Assembly (NCBI GenBank): GCA_913052135.1 | Contig: CAJXDY010000003.1 | Coordinates: forward strand, 27,536 to 91,535 | Direction: 5' to 3' | DNA from: UBA8106 sp913052135 | GTDB taxonomy: Bacteria > Acidobacteriota > Vicinamibacteria > Vicinamibacterales > UBA823 | DNA: 64,000 nt | In this document: positions 53,263-62,289 of the stretch, in pieces | Layout of the letters: every line of letters begins with the position of its first letter | Numbering within the stretch: the stretch's first letter is position 1 | Position numbers and translations under genes: made by a program | Notes under the pieces: generated by a model | Told to the model about the DNA's origin: nothing | The model's input: the letters and a program-made list of their open reading frames with translations, nothing else | Database searches by the model: none

Positions 53263-54129
53263 ATGACCGCATTACGAATGTCTGCTGTGGGTCTTGGTAT
53301 GACTGTCATCCTTGTGATGCTGTTGCTTGTCGCACCCCAGCAGGTGCTGTCGCAAGAGTTAGCACTGGCACCGATGCGGACATCAGGTCAGAGCGTGACG
53401 GCAGCGTATGAAGGTTGGTTCCGCCATTCCGATGGACAAATCAGTTTGCTGGTTGGGTACTTTAACCGTAACTCGGAGGAAGTACTTCATATACCCGTGG
53501 GACCGGATAACCGGATCGAGCCTGGTGGTCCAGACCGTGGTCAACCCACTCACTTTCTACCTCGGCGAGCCTGGGGCGTCTTTACTGTGACGTTGCCACC
53601 CGACTTTGGCGCCCAGCAGTTAACGTGGACCCTGGTGGCGAATGGGGAAACGACTCGGGTGCCGATGAGTCTGAAGACTGACTGGGAGGTCGACCCGTAC
53701 CTCGAACCGGCGCAGGGAAATACCCCACCGATAGTGCGATTCGAACAAGGAGGACAGCCGCAACAAGGACCACCAGTAGGTATCAGTGCTGAGTATGAAG
53801 CGACGGTGAAGGAGCCACTCGACCTCACAATCTGGGCGAGTGATGACGGACAAGTCGATCCAAATCGGCGAGCACTTGAAGGGGCGCCCGTGCGGATTCG
53901 CTGGGTCAAGCACCGCGGTGAGGGCGATGTCGTTTTCAGTAATTCTCGACCAGACACTGACGAAACAACTGGTGAGACAATGACTAGCGTCACGTTTAGT
54001 GACGCTGGTGACTATGTCCTGCGTGTACAGGCCAATGACTCCTCAGGCCCTCGGGGTGGTTTCCAGTGCTGCTGGACCAATGCTCACGTGAGTGTTGTGG
54101 TTACGGATGCCGGGTCGACAAGTCCGTAA
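53263..54129 (+). CDS. Secreted beta-rich protein of unknown function
   Basis: I do not recognise this 288-residue protein. Residues 1-30 form a signal peptide ending near VLSQ. The body is beta-rich: AAYEGWFRHSDGQISLLVGYF, a FTVTLPP strand and a C-terminal Ig/PKD-like module (about 175-285) with SFSDAGDYVLRV-type and GFQCCWTNAHVSVVV strands, the latter with a Cys pair. It may bind polymer or a partner in the periplasm. It follows the monooxygenase gene and may be cotranscribed. Confidence 0.75.
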   Translation: MTALRMSAVGLGMTVILVMLLLVAPQQVLSQELALAPMRTSGQSVTAAYEGWFRHSDGQISLLVGYFNRNSEEVLHIPVGPDNRIEPGGPDRGQPTHFLPRRAWGVFTVTLPPDFGAQQLTWTLVANGETTRVPMSLKTDWEVDPYLEPAQGNTPPIVRFEQGGQPQQGPPVGISAEYEATVKEPLDLTIWASDDGQVDPNRRALEGAPVRIRWVKHRGEGDVVFSNSRPDTDETTGETMTSVTFSDAGDYVLRVQANDSSGPRGGFQCCWTNAHVSVVVTDAGSTSP

Positions 54130-54279
54130 GTCGACTGCTGAGAGGGGTAGCGTGAGGTGTTTTAAGGCCTTATGATACCTTGAGATTAAAGCTATTGTGA
54201 TTTTTACAGTGTCTCATCTAAAATTGGTAGAGGGCATACTGATGGAAGTCAGGTGCCATGTTCATAAAATTGTGTTTTC

Positions 54280-55275
54280 GTGGGGGTGAGTGTGACTACA
54301 AGGATAATGCGCTGGGTCGTAGTACTACTAATTACGGTCGCAAGTTCGGCGATGGTTGGCGCGCAAGAGTACAAGGGCCGGGCTAAAGTCAAAGGTAAGG
54401 TCAAGAGTGCCGAGGGTGAGAACATCAAAGATCCCATGGTCAAGGCCGTGTTTCTCGAAACGGGCACTGGGCCAGAGACGAAAAAAGGTAAAGGGAACGG
54501 TAATTTTGAGATCAAGAATCTCAAGCCGGGAATGTGGAAGCTGACGATTGTGGCCCCGACAAGTCCACCAGTAGGTTTCGGTGGCGTGTTTGTCGAGGTG
54601 GAAGTGATGCAGAACGGTATGGAAGACCTTCAGGTGACCCTTCCAACTCTCCAGGGGCAGCTCACCGCAGGCCAGGACCAGTTGAAAGCTGGAAATTATA
54701 CCGATGCTCGGAATTCACTTCTCGGGTTACTGGCTGCGCTGCCAATGCAGTGGAATGTAAATCAGCTCATCGCAACCGCGTACCAGGAAGAGGGGATGCA
54801 CGAAGAGGCGCTGATGCATATTGATGCGTATTTAGCTGGCGTCGCGGCGGAGCAGGCTTCGGGTGCGGCCCTGCCGAATCCCCGGAACGAGACCAATGTC
54901 AGGATTCAGGCGCTAGATAGTGCGGCACAGATCGGTGACTATGAGCGGATGAATGCCTACCTGAATGCTATCGGTCCTCGAATGTTCGGCCGTCCCGTTG
55001 TTACAACGGTGATTGGTGTGGCTGTGAATACGCTAATCCCAGCTGAGAATTTTGACGAAGCCATTGCCCTCCTCAGTGTGGCGATAGAAAAGTCACCCAC
55101 TTCAGCAGCGCCTTATTTCCGGCGTGGGATGGCCTACTGGAGGACAGAGCAGAATGATGCCGCGGTGGCCGACCTAGAAAAATTCGTTGGGATGTCTATG
55201 ACCGAGAATGCGGAAGTGATACAGGCCAAGGACGTTCTAGAGGATTTGGCCCTAGCTGGTGGCGCTCAGCAGTAA
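54280..55275 (+). CDS. Exported TPR protein with a carboxypeptidase-regulatory-like domain
   Basis: The signal peptide (about 10-28, ending VGAQ) is followed by a beta-sandwich like the carboxypeptidase-regulatory domain (about 35-120, KVKGKVKSAEG, GNFEIKNLKPGMWKLTI), and then TPR repeats (about 125-325) such as GNYTDARNSLLGLL and ENFDEAIALLSVAI. The start is uncertain: in-frame GTG codons at 54280, 54286 and 54292 and an ATG at 54307 are all possible, and the GGGGGTGAG run favours 54292 or 54307. It probably scaffolds a periplasmic complex. Confidence 0.8.
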   Translation: MGVSVTTRIMRWVVVLLITVASSAMVGAQEYKGRAKVKGKVKSAEGENIKDPMVKAVFLETGTGPETKKGKGNGNFEIKNLKPGMWKLTIVAPTSPPVGFGGVFVEVEVMQNGMEDLQVTLPTLQGQLTAGQDQLKAGNYTDARNSLLGLLAALPMQWNVNQLIATAYQEEGMHEEALMHIDAYLAGVAAEQASGAALPNPRNETNVRIQALDSAAQIGDYERMNAYLNAIGPRMFGRPVVTTVIGVAVNTLIPAENFDEAIALLSVAIEKSPTSAAPYFRRGMAYWRTEQNDAAVADLEKFVGMSMTENAEVIQAKDVLEDLALAGGAQQ

Positions 55276-55308
55276 GGTCTGTTGTTAGAAACTTAATAAT
55301 AGAGCTCG

Positions 55309-55361
55309 AATAATCCGGCCGAATGGCGCATCCGATGGATGGGTCACTCGGCCGGATTATT
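55309..55361. terminator. Bidirectional terminator-like hairpin
   Basis: A perfect 14-bp inverted repeat AATAATCCGGCCGA (55309-55322) and TCGGCCGGATTATT (55348-55361) separates two convergent genes. The AT ends give a short T-rich tract in both directions. The 25-base loop is long for a classic terminator. Confidence 0.65.
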
Positions 55362-55421
55362 TAGTGCAGAAATGACACGCCACTCCAGAGATCGGCGCTG
55401 TTGCTGCGTGTACGTTCCCGT

Positions 55422-56039
55422 CTACTGATTTACATACCCGCTGGATAATGGTGTGTTGTTAATAGGGATCATAATGTGCGCGCCCGGCGTGCCTTCACGC
55501 ATTAGCCATGGCATCCCGTGACCTTGCAGAGCATTGTCCCGTTGACTCGTGGTCGAAACACCAATCGAATCTGGTGTTGCGTTGGGGACGAGCATCACCC
55601 AAAGTAATTTGATCTGGTTGTCGTTGTGTCGTAACAGGTACATCATCGTTCCGTACGGTGCTGTTGGGACAGCACCTGATTCGCGGGCTGCACCTAACGC
55701 CGCGGCGATCTCTTCATTTGATTTACCTTCTGCTTGAAGTTTTGCTCGGAGGTCATTAGCGGGGCCCATCACCTGATTAAAGCATCTGGTGTCCGCAGGA
55801 TTCCCTGGAATACATTCGATGGCATTGGAGCCCTGCCGAACGACAATACGTTCACCCGTGTCCGGATGGTAAACGAGTACGGTTGCACCGTCTCGTAGAT
55901 CTTCCGGTAGAGGTAAGACGGCATTTATGAGCGAGTCAGGAAAGGCATGTTCATGACTCCAGTCTTGCTGCGCGCTCGTTGACTGAATCAGAAACGGGTT
56001 AACGAATATAAGAGCTAAGACGATTACAGATGCTTTCAT
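55422..56039 (-). CDS. Hypothetical secreted protein
   Basis: I do not recognise this 205-residue protein. The signal peptide (residues 1-23, ending STSAQQ) follows an AGGAG ribosome site 6 bases before the ATG. Features include DGATVLVYHPDTGERIVVRQG, two Cys residues (ECIPG and DTRCF) that may form a disulfide, and a C-terminal MLVPNATPDSIGVSTT. The pattern suggests a secreted enzyme-like domain with no known motif. It converges with the TPR gene across the terminator hairpin. Confidence 0.72.
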   Translation of the reverse strand: MKASVIVLALIFVNPFLIQSTSAQQDWSHEHAFPDSLINAVLPLPEDLRDGATVLVYHPDTGERIVVRQGSNAIECIPGNPADTRCFNQVMGPANDLRAKLQAEGKSNEEIAAALGAARESGAVPTAPYGTMMYLLRHNDNQIKLLWVMLVPNATPDSIGVSTTSQRDNALQGHGMPWLMREGTPGAHIMIPINNTPLSSGYVNQ

Positions 56040-56106
56040 TAGAGTCTCCTAGATAAGGTCCATAAATAATCAGTACCCACGAATCTTGAAAAGAGGGGCG
56101 TCATCG

Positions 56107-57264
56107 TTATTCCGCAGGTTCCAATCTGACAATCGGTGTTAATGCACCCTCTCTACCCTCGGTCGCTATGTAGATATAGTCATCCGGGCCTTGTCGAATG
56201 TCACGGATGCGCCCAAGTCCTTGCAGTAAGGTTTCTTCTTGTTCGACTTCTTGGTTGTCTGCCGTCAGCGTCAGACGCGCCAGTTGCTGGCCTGCCAGAC
56301 CTCCAACGAAAATATTACCTTGCCATTCTGGAAAATGTTGCCCTGTGTAAATCAACATTCCGGACGCTGCAATTGATGGAACCCACACGTGGTTTGGGTG
56401 TTGCAGACCTTCCCGAAGCGTACTGTTATGAATTGCTAGGCCACTGCCGTAGTTCACACCGTACCCAATCACGGGCCAGCCATAGTTCTCCCCAGGTTGT
56501 ATCCGGTTGAGCTCATCGCCTCCTTGGGGGCCGTGTTCGTGAGTCCAGATATCTCCAGTTTCTGGGTGGATTGCCAGGCCTTGTGGATTGCGATGGCCGT
56601 AGCTCCAGATCTCAGGACGCGCATTAGCTTCGTTGACAAACGGGTTATCTTCAGGCACACGACCGTCGTCATGCAGTCGTATCGTCGTGCCGTGGTGGTT
56701 GGAAGTGTCTTGGGCCGGGTGTTCTTCCAAGTTACCGGTTGGAGGCGCCTGTCGATCGCCCACCGTGAGAAAGAGGAAGCCCTCTTGATTGAATGCGAGC
56801 TTACCTCCATAGTGCCCGCGACCTTGTGAGGTTGCTTCAAAAATCTCTTCAACATTTGTGAGCTCGTCGTTTTCCCATTGAGCACGGATCAGCTGCGTCG
56901 TGGACCCACCATCGTTGGGTTTCGCATAAGTCAGGTATAGCAAGTGATTCGACGCAAAGTTGGGATGAGTCATCACCTCGAATAGGCCACCCTGACCCTC
57001 AGCATGCACCGCTGGCACACCGGCTACAGCTTCGGGTAAGAGGGTGCCGTTTCGTACGATGCGGAGCCGTCCTGGACGCTCGGTGACTAGCATGTCACCG
57101 CCGGGAAGAAACGTCATGGACCAGGGAATCTCCAGTCCTTCCACCACTGTGACCACGCGGTACTTGTGATGTTGGGATCCAAACACACCTGATTGAGCCC
57201 AGGCGGAACTCGTCAGTGTGACCAAGAGGCAAGTTGCAGTGAGTACCAATAAGTTTCGAAGCAT
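56107..57264 (-). CDS. Exported PQQ-dependent sugar dehydrogenase (Asd/YliI type)
   Basis: This is a 385-residue secreted beta-propeller related to soluble aldose sugar dehydrogenase. The signal peptide (1-23) is followed by the GLEIPWSMTFLPGGDMLVTERPGRLR motif region, split here as GLEIPWSMTFLPG and MLVTERPGRLR. Further on are EGQGGLFEVMTHPNF, GGKLAFNQEGFLFLTVGDR and SYGHRNPQGLAIHPETG, all typical of the PQQ-binding site and calcium loops. The enzyme oxidises sugars in the periplasm and passes electrons to quinone or cytochrome. GGAG precedes the ATG. It is 32 bases after the NHL gene. Confidence 0.92.
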   Translation of the reverse strand: MLRNLLVLTATCLLVTLTSSAWAQSGVFGSQHHKYRVVTVVEGLEIPWSMTFLPGGDMLVTERPGRLRIVRNGTLLPEAVAGVPAVHAEGQGGLFEVMTHPNFASNHLLYLTYAKPNDGGSTTQLIRAQWENDELTNVEEIFEATSQGRGHYGGKLAFNQEGFLFLTVGDRQAPPTGNLEEHPAQDTSNHHGTTIRLHDDGRVPEDNPFVNEANARPEIWSYGHRNPQGLAIHPETGDIWTHEHGPQGGDELNRIQPGENYGWPVIGYGVNYGSGLAIHNSTLREGLQHPNHVWVPSIAASGMLIYTGQHFPEWQGNIFVGGLAGQQLARLTLTADNQEVEQEETLLQGLGRIRDIRQGPDDYIYIATEGREGALTPIVRLEPAE

Positions 57265-57296
57265 TTCAAACTCCAGAATCAGATTAAAGGAACGGA

Positions 57297-58553
57297 TTAT
57301 TCAGTCGCTGCGTTGTCTTCTGCCAAGATCCATTTCTGAAGGCGTCGACCGCGGTTGACTTCACCCGTATAGAGGTTCCCTTGGGAGTCAACAACCAATC
57401 GGTGCACCCAATGGAATTCACCAGCGCCATGGCCACGACGGCCAAAGGATCCAAGGACCTCAAGGGTGGCTCGTTGTACGATCCAGACCCGTTGGTTTGT
57501 GCCATCGGCGACGTAAAGGAACGTCTGTTGTTCGTCCGGAGACACGTCTACATCCCACGCACTACCTTCACCCATGGTTGCTTTCGCAATGATCACTTCG
57601 TCCACGTAAGTGCCGTCTCGTTGGAAGACCTGTACTCGACTGTTGGTTCGATCCGCGATGTACACGAGTCCATCATTCGTTAAGCGAACTCCGTGAACGA
57701 TGTTGAATTGTTGTGAGGGGGGACCCTCCGGATCAAATGCGGCACCGGTGTCAGCGTCCTGTCGATCTGGAGCGATCGGTGGAAAGAAACCAGAGTCGAG
57801 TAATGCGCCATCGGGTCCGGCATGGCGATATCTTCCCGCTTCATAGCGGGTGCCAGCAGGGAAATCTTGTGGTTCGTTGCCGTAGGCACCCCAGTGACGC
57901 TTGTACTCACCGGTATTCGCGTCAAATACGATTACGCGTCTATTCAAGTAGCCGTCCGTCACGAACACCTCGTTCGTTTCGGGATCAATTTCCATATCGG
58001 TGGGGTGTCCTAAAAATTCCGTATGGGCATTGCCACCGGTTTGTCCTCGTTGTCCAATCTGGAGGAGGAATTCACCGTCCGCCGTAAATTTCAATACTTG
58101 GTGATCATTAGTAGCTTCCCCGGCCAACCACACGTTATTTTCGTGATCAACGAAGAGCCCGTGTTCGATCTCAGGCCAGTCGTATCCTTCACCTGGACCG
58201 CCCCAACCACGAAGGTAATTTCCATCGGAGTCAAACTCCACGATCCAGGGAGCGGGCTTACAACATAACGAAACTGGCGGATCTTGAGCTGCACCCAATT
58301 CGTCTTCACTGAGACTGCCCGGACGTTGAAAGACCCAGACGTGGTCTTGGGCATCAACAGCCAAACCTGCGATTTCTCCAATGAGCATGTCGTCGGGTAG
58401 CGGCTTCGGCCAGAATGGATCGACTTGATACTGGGGCATAGTCGTTTCGGATGCAGCGGGAGTGGCTTCTTCCGGAACCGGCTGCCCACATCCGAGGGTG
58501 ACCATGCACAAGATGGTTGCTGTACTGCAGTACAGACTGTCCTTAAAAACCAA
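57297..58553 (-). CDS. Six-bladed NHL propeller, peptidyl-alpha-hydroxyglycine amidating lyase-like
   Basis: The start is a TTG (58551-58553), supported by AGGAG 7 bases upstream. The N-terminus is a putative lipoprotein signal (CMVTLGC, Cys22). The body is NHL repeats. Three His at equivalent blade positions (EHG His131, VHG His287, VHR His384) match the zinc-ligand pattern of PAL, the lyase half of animal peptidylglycine amidating monooxygenase. Function is not proven and many bacterial propellers share this fold. It is in a minus-strand pair with the sugar dehydrogenase-like gene, and 4 kb from a PHM-like monooxygenase. Confidence 0.82.
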   Translation of the reverse strand: MVFKDSLYCSTATILCMVTLGCGQPVPEEATPAASETTMPQYQVDPFWPKPLPDDMLIGEIAGLAVDAQDHVWVFQRPGSLSEDELGAAQDPPVSLCCKPAPWIVEFDSDGNYLRGWGGPGEGYDWPEIEHGLFVDHENNVWLAGEATNDHQVLKFTADGEFLLQIGQRGQTGGNAHTEFLGHPTDMEIDPETNEVFVTDGYLNRRVIVFDANTGEYKRHWGAYGNEPQDFPAGTRYEAGRYRHAGPDGALLDSGFFPPIAPDRQDADTGAAFDPEGPPSQQFNIVHGVRLTNDGLVYIADRTNSRVQVFQRDGTYVDEVIIAKATMGEGSAWDVDVSPDEQQTFLYVADGTNQRVWIVQRATLEVLGSFGRRGHGAGEFHWVHRLVVDSQGNLYTGEVNRGRRLQKWILAEDNAATE

Positions 58554-58745
58554 TTTGAATCTCCTACGTTGACGAGCGCGCCGTAACGGCTTTTCGTGAT
58601 GATCGTATCCTGACCTGACACTTGACGCAATCGCTCAGGAATTTACGATTCTACCGCAACGTGTTTGAGGCCGATAGGGTCAGGTCTCGCATTCACGATG
58701 AGCGGTCGCTAGTCCTGATAACATATTTGGTATGGAGGCAAACAG

Positions 58746-59642
58746 ATGCGCGTAGCGATGACCGGTGCGACTGGCTTAATCGGGTCGGCGTTGGTTCCGT
58801 TGCTAGAAAGCAACGGATATCAGGTGACTCCACTTCGACGTGGACCGTGTGACGACAGTACGACTCCTAGTTGGAATCCCCTAAGTGGAGACCTGTCCGA
58901 TGCTGCGGTCGATGGGGTCGATGCCGTGATACATCTCGCCGGTGAGAACATTGCCGGTGGCCGGTGGACGAAGGCACGAAAAGCGCGTATCCGTGATAGC
59001 CGGGTTCATGGCACACGCCACCTCTCTGAGGCGCTCGCTCGTCTCGAGCGACCTCCGAAGACGCTGATTGTGGCGTCTGCGATCGGATTTTATGGTGACC
59101 GTGGTGAAGAGCGTCTGCACGAACAGTCCAGTGCGGGTAATGGCTTCTTGCCAGAGGTGTGTCAGGCATGGGAGGCGGCCGCTGAGCCGGCGGTCAGCCG
59201 AGGGATTCGCGTGGTTCAGCTGCGTCTCGGGATCGTGCTAACCCCGGCTGGAGGGGCGCTCGGACAAATGTTGCTCCCGTTTAAACTCGGTCTTGGAGGT
59301 GTGCTGGGGTCCGGACAGCAGTACATGAGTTGGGTTGCGCTCGATGATGTGCTAACGAGCGTCCTGCATGCGTTACGCACGGAGTCGTTGACAGGGCCGG
59401 TCAATGTCGTGGCGCCACACGCTGTTACGAATAAGGAATTTACAAAAACGCTGGGTCGTGTCTTACGACGACCCACGCTCTTTCCGGTGCCGGGATTTGC
59501 GGCTCGGATACTCTTTGGTGAAATGGCGGACGCTCTGCTACTGGCCAGTACGTATGTTGAGCCAAGGCGTCTACAGAGTACTGGTTTTGTGTTCGGGTAT
59601 CCCGCACTGGAACCGGCGCTGAAACATGTCATTTCAAACTGA
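58746..59642 (+). CDS. TIGR01777 family NAD(P)-dependent epimerase (YfcH-like)
   Basis: This is a 298-residue short-chain dehydrogenase of the epimerase/dehydratase group. The start has the nucleotide-binding MTGATGLIGSALVPLL, then VDAVIHLAGENIAGGRWT and SAIGFYGDRG, signatures of the YfcH/SDR39U1 family. The C-terminal DUF1731-like piece is present (FVFGYPALEPALKHV). GGAGG lies 7 bases before the ATG. A sugar epimerase or cell-division link has been suggested for relatives, but the substrate is unknown. Confidence 0.9.
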   Translation: MRVAMTGATGLIGSALVPLLESNGYQVTPLRRGPCDDSTTPSWNPLSGDLSDAAVDGVDAVIHLAGENIAGGRWTKARKARIRDSRVHGTRHLSEALARLERPPKTLIVASAIGFYGDRGEERLHEQSSAGNGFLPEVCQAWEAAAEPAVSRGIRVVQLRLGIVLTPAGGALGQMLLPFKLGLGGVLGSGQQYMSWVALDDVLTSVLHALRTESLTGPVNVVAPHAVTNKEFTKTLGRVLRRPTLFPVPGFAARILFGEMADALLLASTYVEPRRLQSTGFVFGYPALEPALKHVISN

Positions 59643-59675
59643 ATTAAGAGATAATTATTCTTTTTGGAGGTGATA

Positions 59676-59996
59676 ATGTCGACAACGGTACATGTCACAG
59701 TCAAAACCAAGGCCGATAGTTTTGACGCGATGCATAACTACGCAAAAGAAGATTTAGCGTTTACGCGCGAATTTGAAGGCTGCCATTCTATTCACGCTAG
59801 TTCTGATAAAGCGACGAACACGATAAAAATGGTTTCGGTGTGGGATAGCAAAGAGGCCTATATGGCTTACTTCGAAAAACGAGGTGAACGCAGCGGTGAC
59901 AAGTTTGCGGCGTGGTTAGAGCCAGATGGTATCACCCTCGAATTCCATACTACGGATGATTGGGGATACGGGGCGGACTACACTCCGAAGAAATAA
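59676..59996 (+). CDS. Small antibiotic biosynthesis monooxygenase-like protein
   Basis: This is a 106-residue ferredoxin-like alpha+beta barrel protein, of the ABM type. I chose the ATG at 59676 because GGAGG lies 5 bases before it. A TTG at 59664 is inside the ribosome site. Seen: VHVTVKTKADSFDAMHNY at the start, FEGCHSIHAS, MVSVWDSKEAYMAYF, then a C-terminal FHTTDDWGYGADYTP. ABM-fold proteins act as quinol monooxygenases, heme oxygenases or have no known enzyme activity, so the function remains open. Confidence 0.75.
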   Translation: MSTTVHVTVKTKADSFDAMHNYAKEDLAFTREFEGCHSIHASSDKATNTIKMVSVWDSKEAYMAYFEKRGERSGDKFAAWLEPDGITLEFHTTDDWGYGADYTPKK

Positions 59997-60072
59997 GTAC
60001 CAGACGGGTGTGCAATTTTAAATAGCCAGAGCTGCGATGCAGCCTGGAGCTTCTTTAAAAGGAGAATGAACG

Positions 60073-60495
60073 ATGTCCTCGATTACAGAGATCGCTCACA
60101 CATTCTTTGAGGCCTGTGAGACAGGCAAAGGCTGGGAGGGATGCAGCGAACACTGCACCGCCGACGCGACTTTCTCTGCGCAAGCCGAACCGCTCCTTGA
60201 CGTGAAGAGCGTGGAACAGTATGCCGAGTGGATGAAGCACGCGTTCACTTTCATGCCCGATGCAGGATATGAAATCAAGTCGTTCGCTACTGATGAGGAG
60301 CGGAGGTCAGTCTGCGCTTATGCCGTGTTCTCTGCCACGCATACGGGAGAGGGCGGCCCTTGCCCACCGACGGGAAAGAGTACGTCGACGGATTATGTCT
60401 ACGTCATGGAATTCGACGGAGACAACAAGATCCGACACGTGACGAAGATTTGGCATGCGGGATTGGCTATGAAGGACCTTGGTTGGCTCGGGTAG
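60073..60495 (+). CDS. SnoaL-like/NTF2-fold protein
   Basis: This is a 140-residue cone-shaped alpha+beta protein of the SnoaL/NTF2-like superfamily. ADATFSAQAEP and GYEIKSFATDEE strands and a C-terminal EFDGDNKIRHVTKIWHAG strand-pair match the family. It has two early Cys residues (about 15 and 24). NTF2-fold members include isomerases, hydrolases and non-enzymatic binders, so the substrate is unknown. AAAAGGAG lies before the ATG. It is 76 bases after the ABM-like gene and may share its transcript. Confidence 0.82.
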   Translation: MSSITEIAHTFFEACETGKGWEGCSEHCTADATFSAQAEPLLDVKSVEQYAEWMKHAFTFMPDAGYEIKSFATDEERRSVCAYAVFSATHTGEGGPCPPTGKSTSTDYVYVMEFDGDNKIRHVTKIWHAGLAMKDLGWLG

Positions 60496-60546
60496 GCGCC
60501 GCGGCCTAAACCGACGAATCTCTTGACTGTCAATGGAACTGATGCC

Positions 60547-62220
60547 GTGAGCCAACTCATCGAATGTGTTCCGAACTTTTCTGAGGGCATCGACGTAGCC
60601 GTGATCAAGCAGATCACGGATGCCATCGAAGCGGTCGATGGGGTGACGCTCCTGGATGTAGATCCAGGCGTCGCCACCAACCGAACGGTCGTGACGTTTG
60701 TCGGAGCGCCCGAGCCAGTGATCGAGGCAGCAGTGCGGGCCGCCGCCACCGCCAAGGAGCTCATCGACATGCGCACCCACACGGGTGCGCATCCCCGATT
60801 TGGTGCGATGGACGTGTGCCCGCTCGTTCCCGTCGCCAACATCACGATGGACGAGGTCGTATCGTACGCCCACCAGCTCGCCGAACGGTTGGGCATGGAG
60901 GTTGGCATCTCAGGATTCTTGTATGAGTACGCCGCCAAGATCCCCGAACGACGCAATCTGGCGACGTGTCGGGCGGGCGAATACGAAGCGCTGCGGGAAC
61001 GTTTGTCCGATCCCGCGTGGAAGACTGACTTCGGACCGGGCACGTTCGATCCCGCGTACGGTGTGACCGCCGTCGGTGCTCGAGACTTTCTGGTTGCCTA
61101 CAACGTGAATCTCAATACCACGAGTACGCGTCGTGCGAACGCCATTGCCTTCGACGTTCGCGAGAAGGGTCGAGTGAAGACCATCGACGGAACGGCGATT
61201 CTGGACAAGCGGGGTAACAAGATCTGGCAACCCGGCTCCCTAAAGTGCGTGAAGGGCATCGGTTGGTTCATCGAAGAGTACGGCATTGCACAGATCTCGA
61301 TGAACCTGACGAACATCTCGGTCACGCCCGTGCACGTCGCCTTCGACGAATGCTGTGAGCGGGCGCGGGCGCGCGGGATACGGGTGACGGGCTCCGAGGT
61401 CGTGGGCCTTGTGCCGCTAGCCTCGATGCTCGAAGCCGGCAAGTACTTTCTCCGCAAGCAGCAGCGGTCTGTAGGCGTGCCGGATGCGGAGCTCATCAAG
61501 ATTGCCCTCAAGTCCATGGGTCTCGATGAGCTCAAGGCGTTCAACCCTCAAGAGAAGATCATTGAGTACGCCGTGGCCAGCCGGAGTAATGCGAAACGAC
61601 TCCTAGACAAAACGCTTGAGGCGTTCGTGCACGAGACGGCGTCGGAGTCACCGACACCTGGCGGTGGCTCGATATCCGCGATCATGGGCTCACTGGCCGC
61701 AGCGCTCGCCACGATGGTGGCCAACCTGAGCGCCCATAAACGCGGATGGGACGACCGATGGGAAGAGTTCTCCGACTGGGCGGAGAAGGGCAAGGCCTTG
61801 CACGATGAGATCCTGTCGCTCGTGGATGCTGACGCTGATGCGTTCAAGAAGGTCATGCAGGCCTTCGGCTTGCCGAAGGACTCCGAAGCGGATCACGCGG
61901 CTCGCCACCAGGCCATTCAGGAGGCGACCAAGGGTGCCATCGAGGTTCCGCTACGCATCATGCAGAGGTCCCTTGACTGCTTCGAGGTCATTCGGGCGAT
62001 GGCGGAGTCGGGATTGCCCGCCAGCCTGTCCGACGTCGGGGTCGCGGCCCTCGCCGCTCGAGCTGGCGTCATGGGAGGGTTTCTTAACGTGAAGGTCAAC
62101 GTGAAGGATCTCGACGACCACGCGTGGATCGACGAGAAATTGGCGGAAGGCCAGCGACTTCAGGATGCGGCAATCGCTGCGGAGAAGGCTGTTTTCGAGA
62201 TTATTGGTGACAAGATCTGA
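60547..62220 (+). CDS. ftcD: Glutamate formiminotransferase/formiminotetrahydrofolate cyclodeaminase fusion
   Basis: This bifunctional enzyme moves the formimino group from formiminoglutamate to tetrahydrofolate and then deaminates it, in histidine degradation. The GTG at 60547 starts MSQLIECVPNFSEG, as in the family. A TTG at 60523 would add 8 residues. The transferase part (1-325) has HTGAHPRFGAMDVCPLVP, with the catalytic His. The cyclodeaminase part (about 355-550) has SPTPGGGSISAIMGSLAAAL. Both domains in one chain are as in animals and some bacteria. Composition is visibly more G+C rich than genes before 60 kb. Confidence 0.95.
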   Translation: MSQLIECVPNFSEGIDVAVIKQITDAIEAVDGVTLLDVDPGVATNRTVVTFVGAPEPVIEAAVRAAATAKELIDMRTHTGAHPRFGAMDVCPLVPVANITMDEVVSYAHQLAERLGMEVGISGFLYEYAAKIPERRNLATCRAGEYEALRERLSDPAWKTDFGPGTFDPAYGVTAVGARDFLVAYNVNLNTTSTRRANAIAFDVREKGRVKTIDGTAILDKRGNKIWQPGSLKCVKGIGWFIEEYGIAQISMNLTNISVTPVHVAFDECCERARARGIRVTGSEVVGLVPLASMLEAGKYFLRKQQRSVGVPDAELIKIALKSMGLDELKAFNPQEKIIEYAVASRSNAKRLLDKTLEAFVHETASESPTPGGGSISAIMGSLAAALATMVANLSAHKRGWDDRWEEFSDWAEKGKALHDEILSLVDADADAFKKVMQAFGLPKDSEADHAARHQAIQEATKGAIEVPLRIMQRSLDCFEVIRAMAESGLPASLSDVGVAALAARAGVMGGFLNVKVNVKDLDDHAWIDEKLAEGQRLQDAAIAAEKAVFEIIGDKI

Positions 62221-62234
62221 CCGTGCGACTTGAA

Positions 62235-62262
62235 GGGGCGGCGGTCATCGCCGCCCCTTTTT
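62235..62262 (+). terminator. Intrinsic terminator after ftcD
   Basis: A stem of GGGGCGGCG (62235-62243) and CGCCGCCCC (62249-62257) with a GTCAT loop is followed by TTTTT (62258-62262). This is a perfect Rho-independent terminator 14 bases after the ftcD stop. Confidence 0.92.
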
Positions 62263-62289
62263 CATACCCGCGAGAATTGCTAGGAAATG

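Noticed and set aside
60399..61043. A 214-codon frame antisense to the SnoaL-like and ftcD genes
   Set aside because: It crosses two well-supported genes and the intergenic region, with no recognisable domain. It is favoured only by high G+C content.
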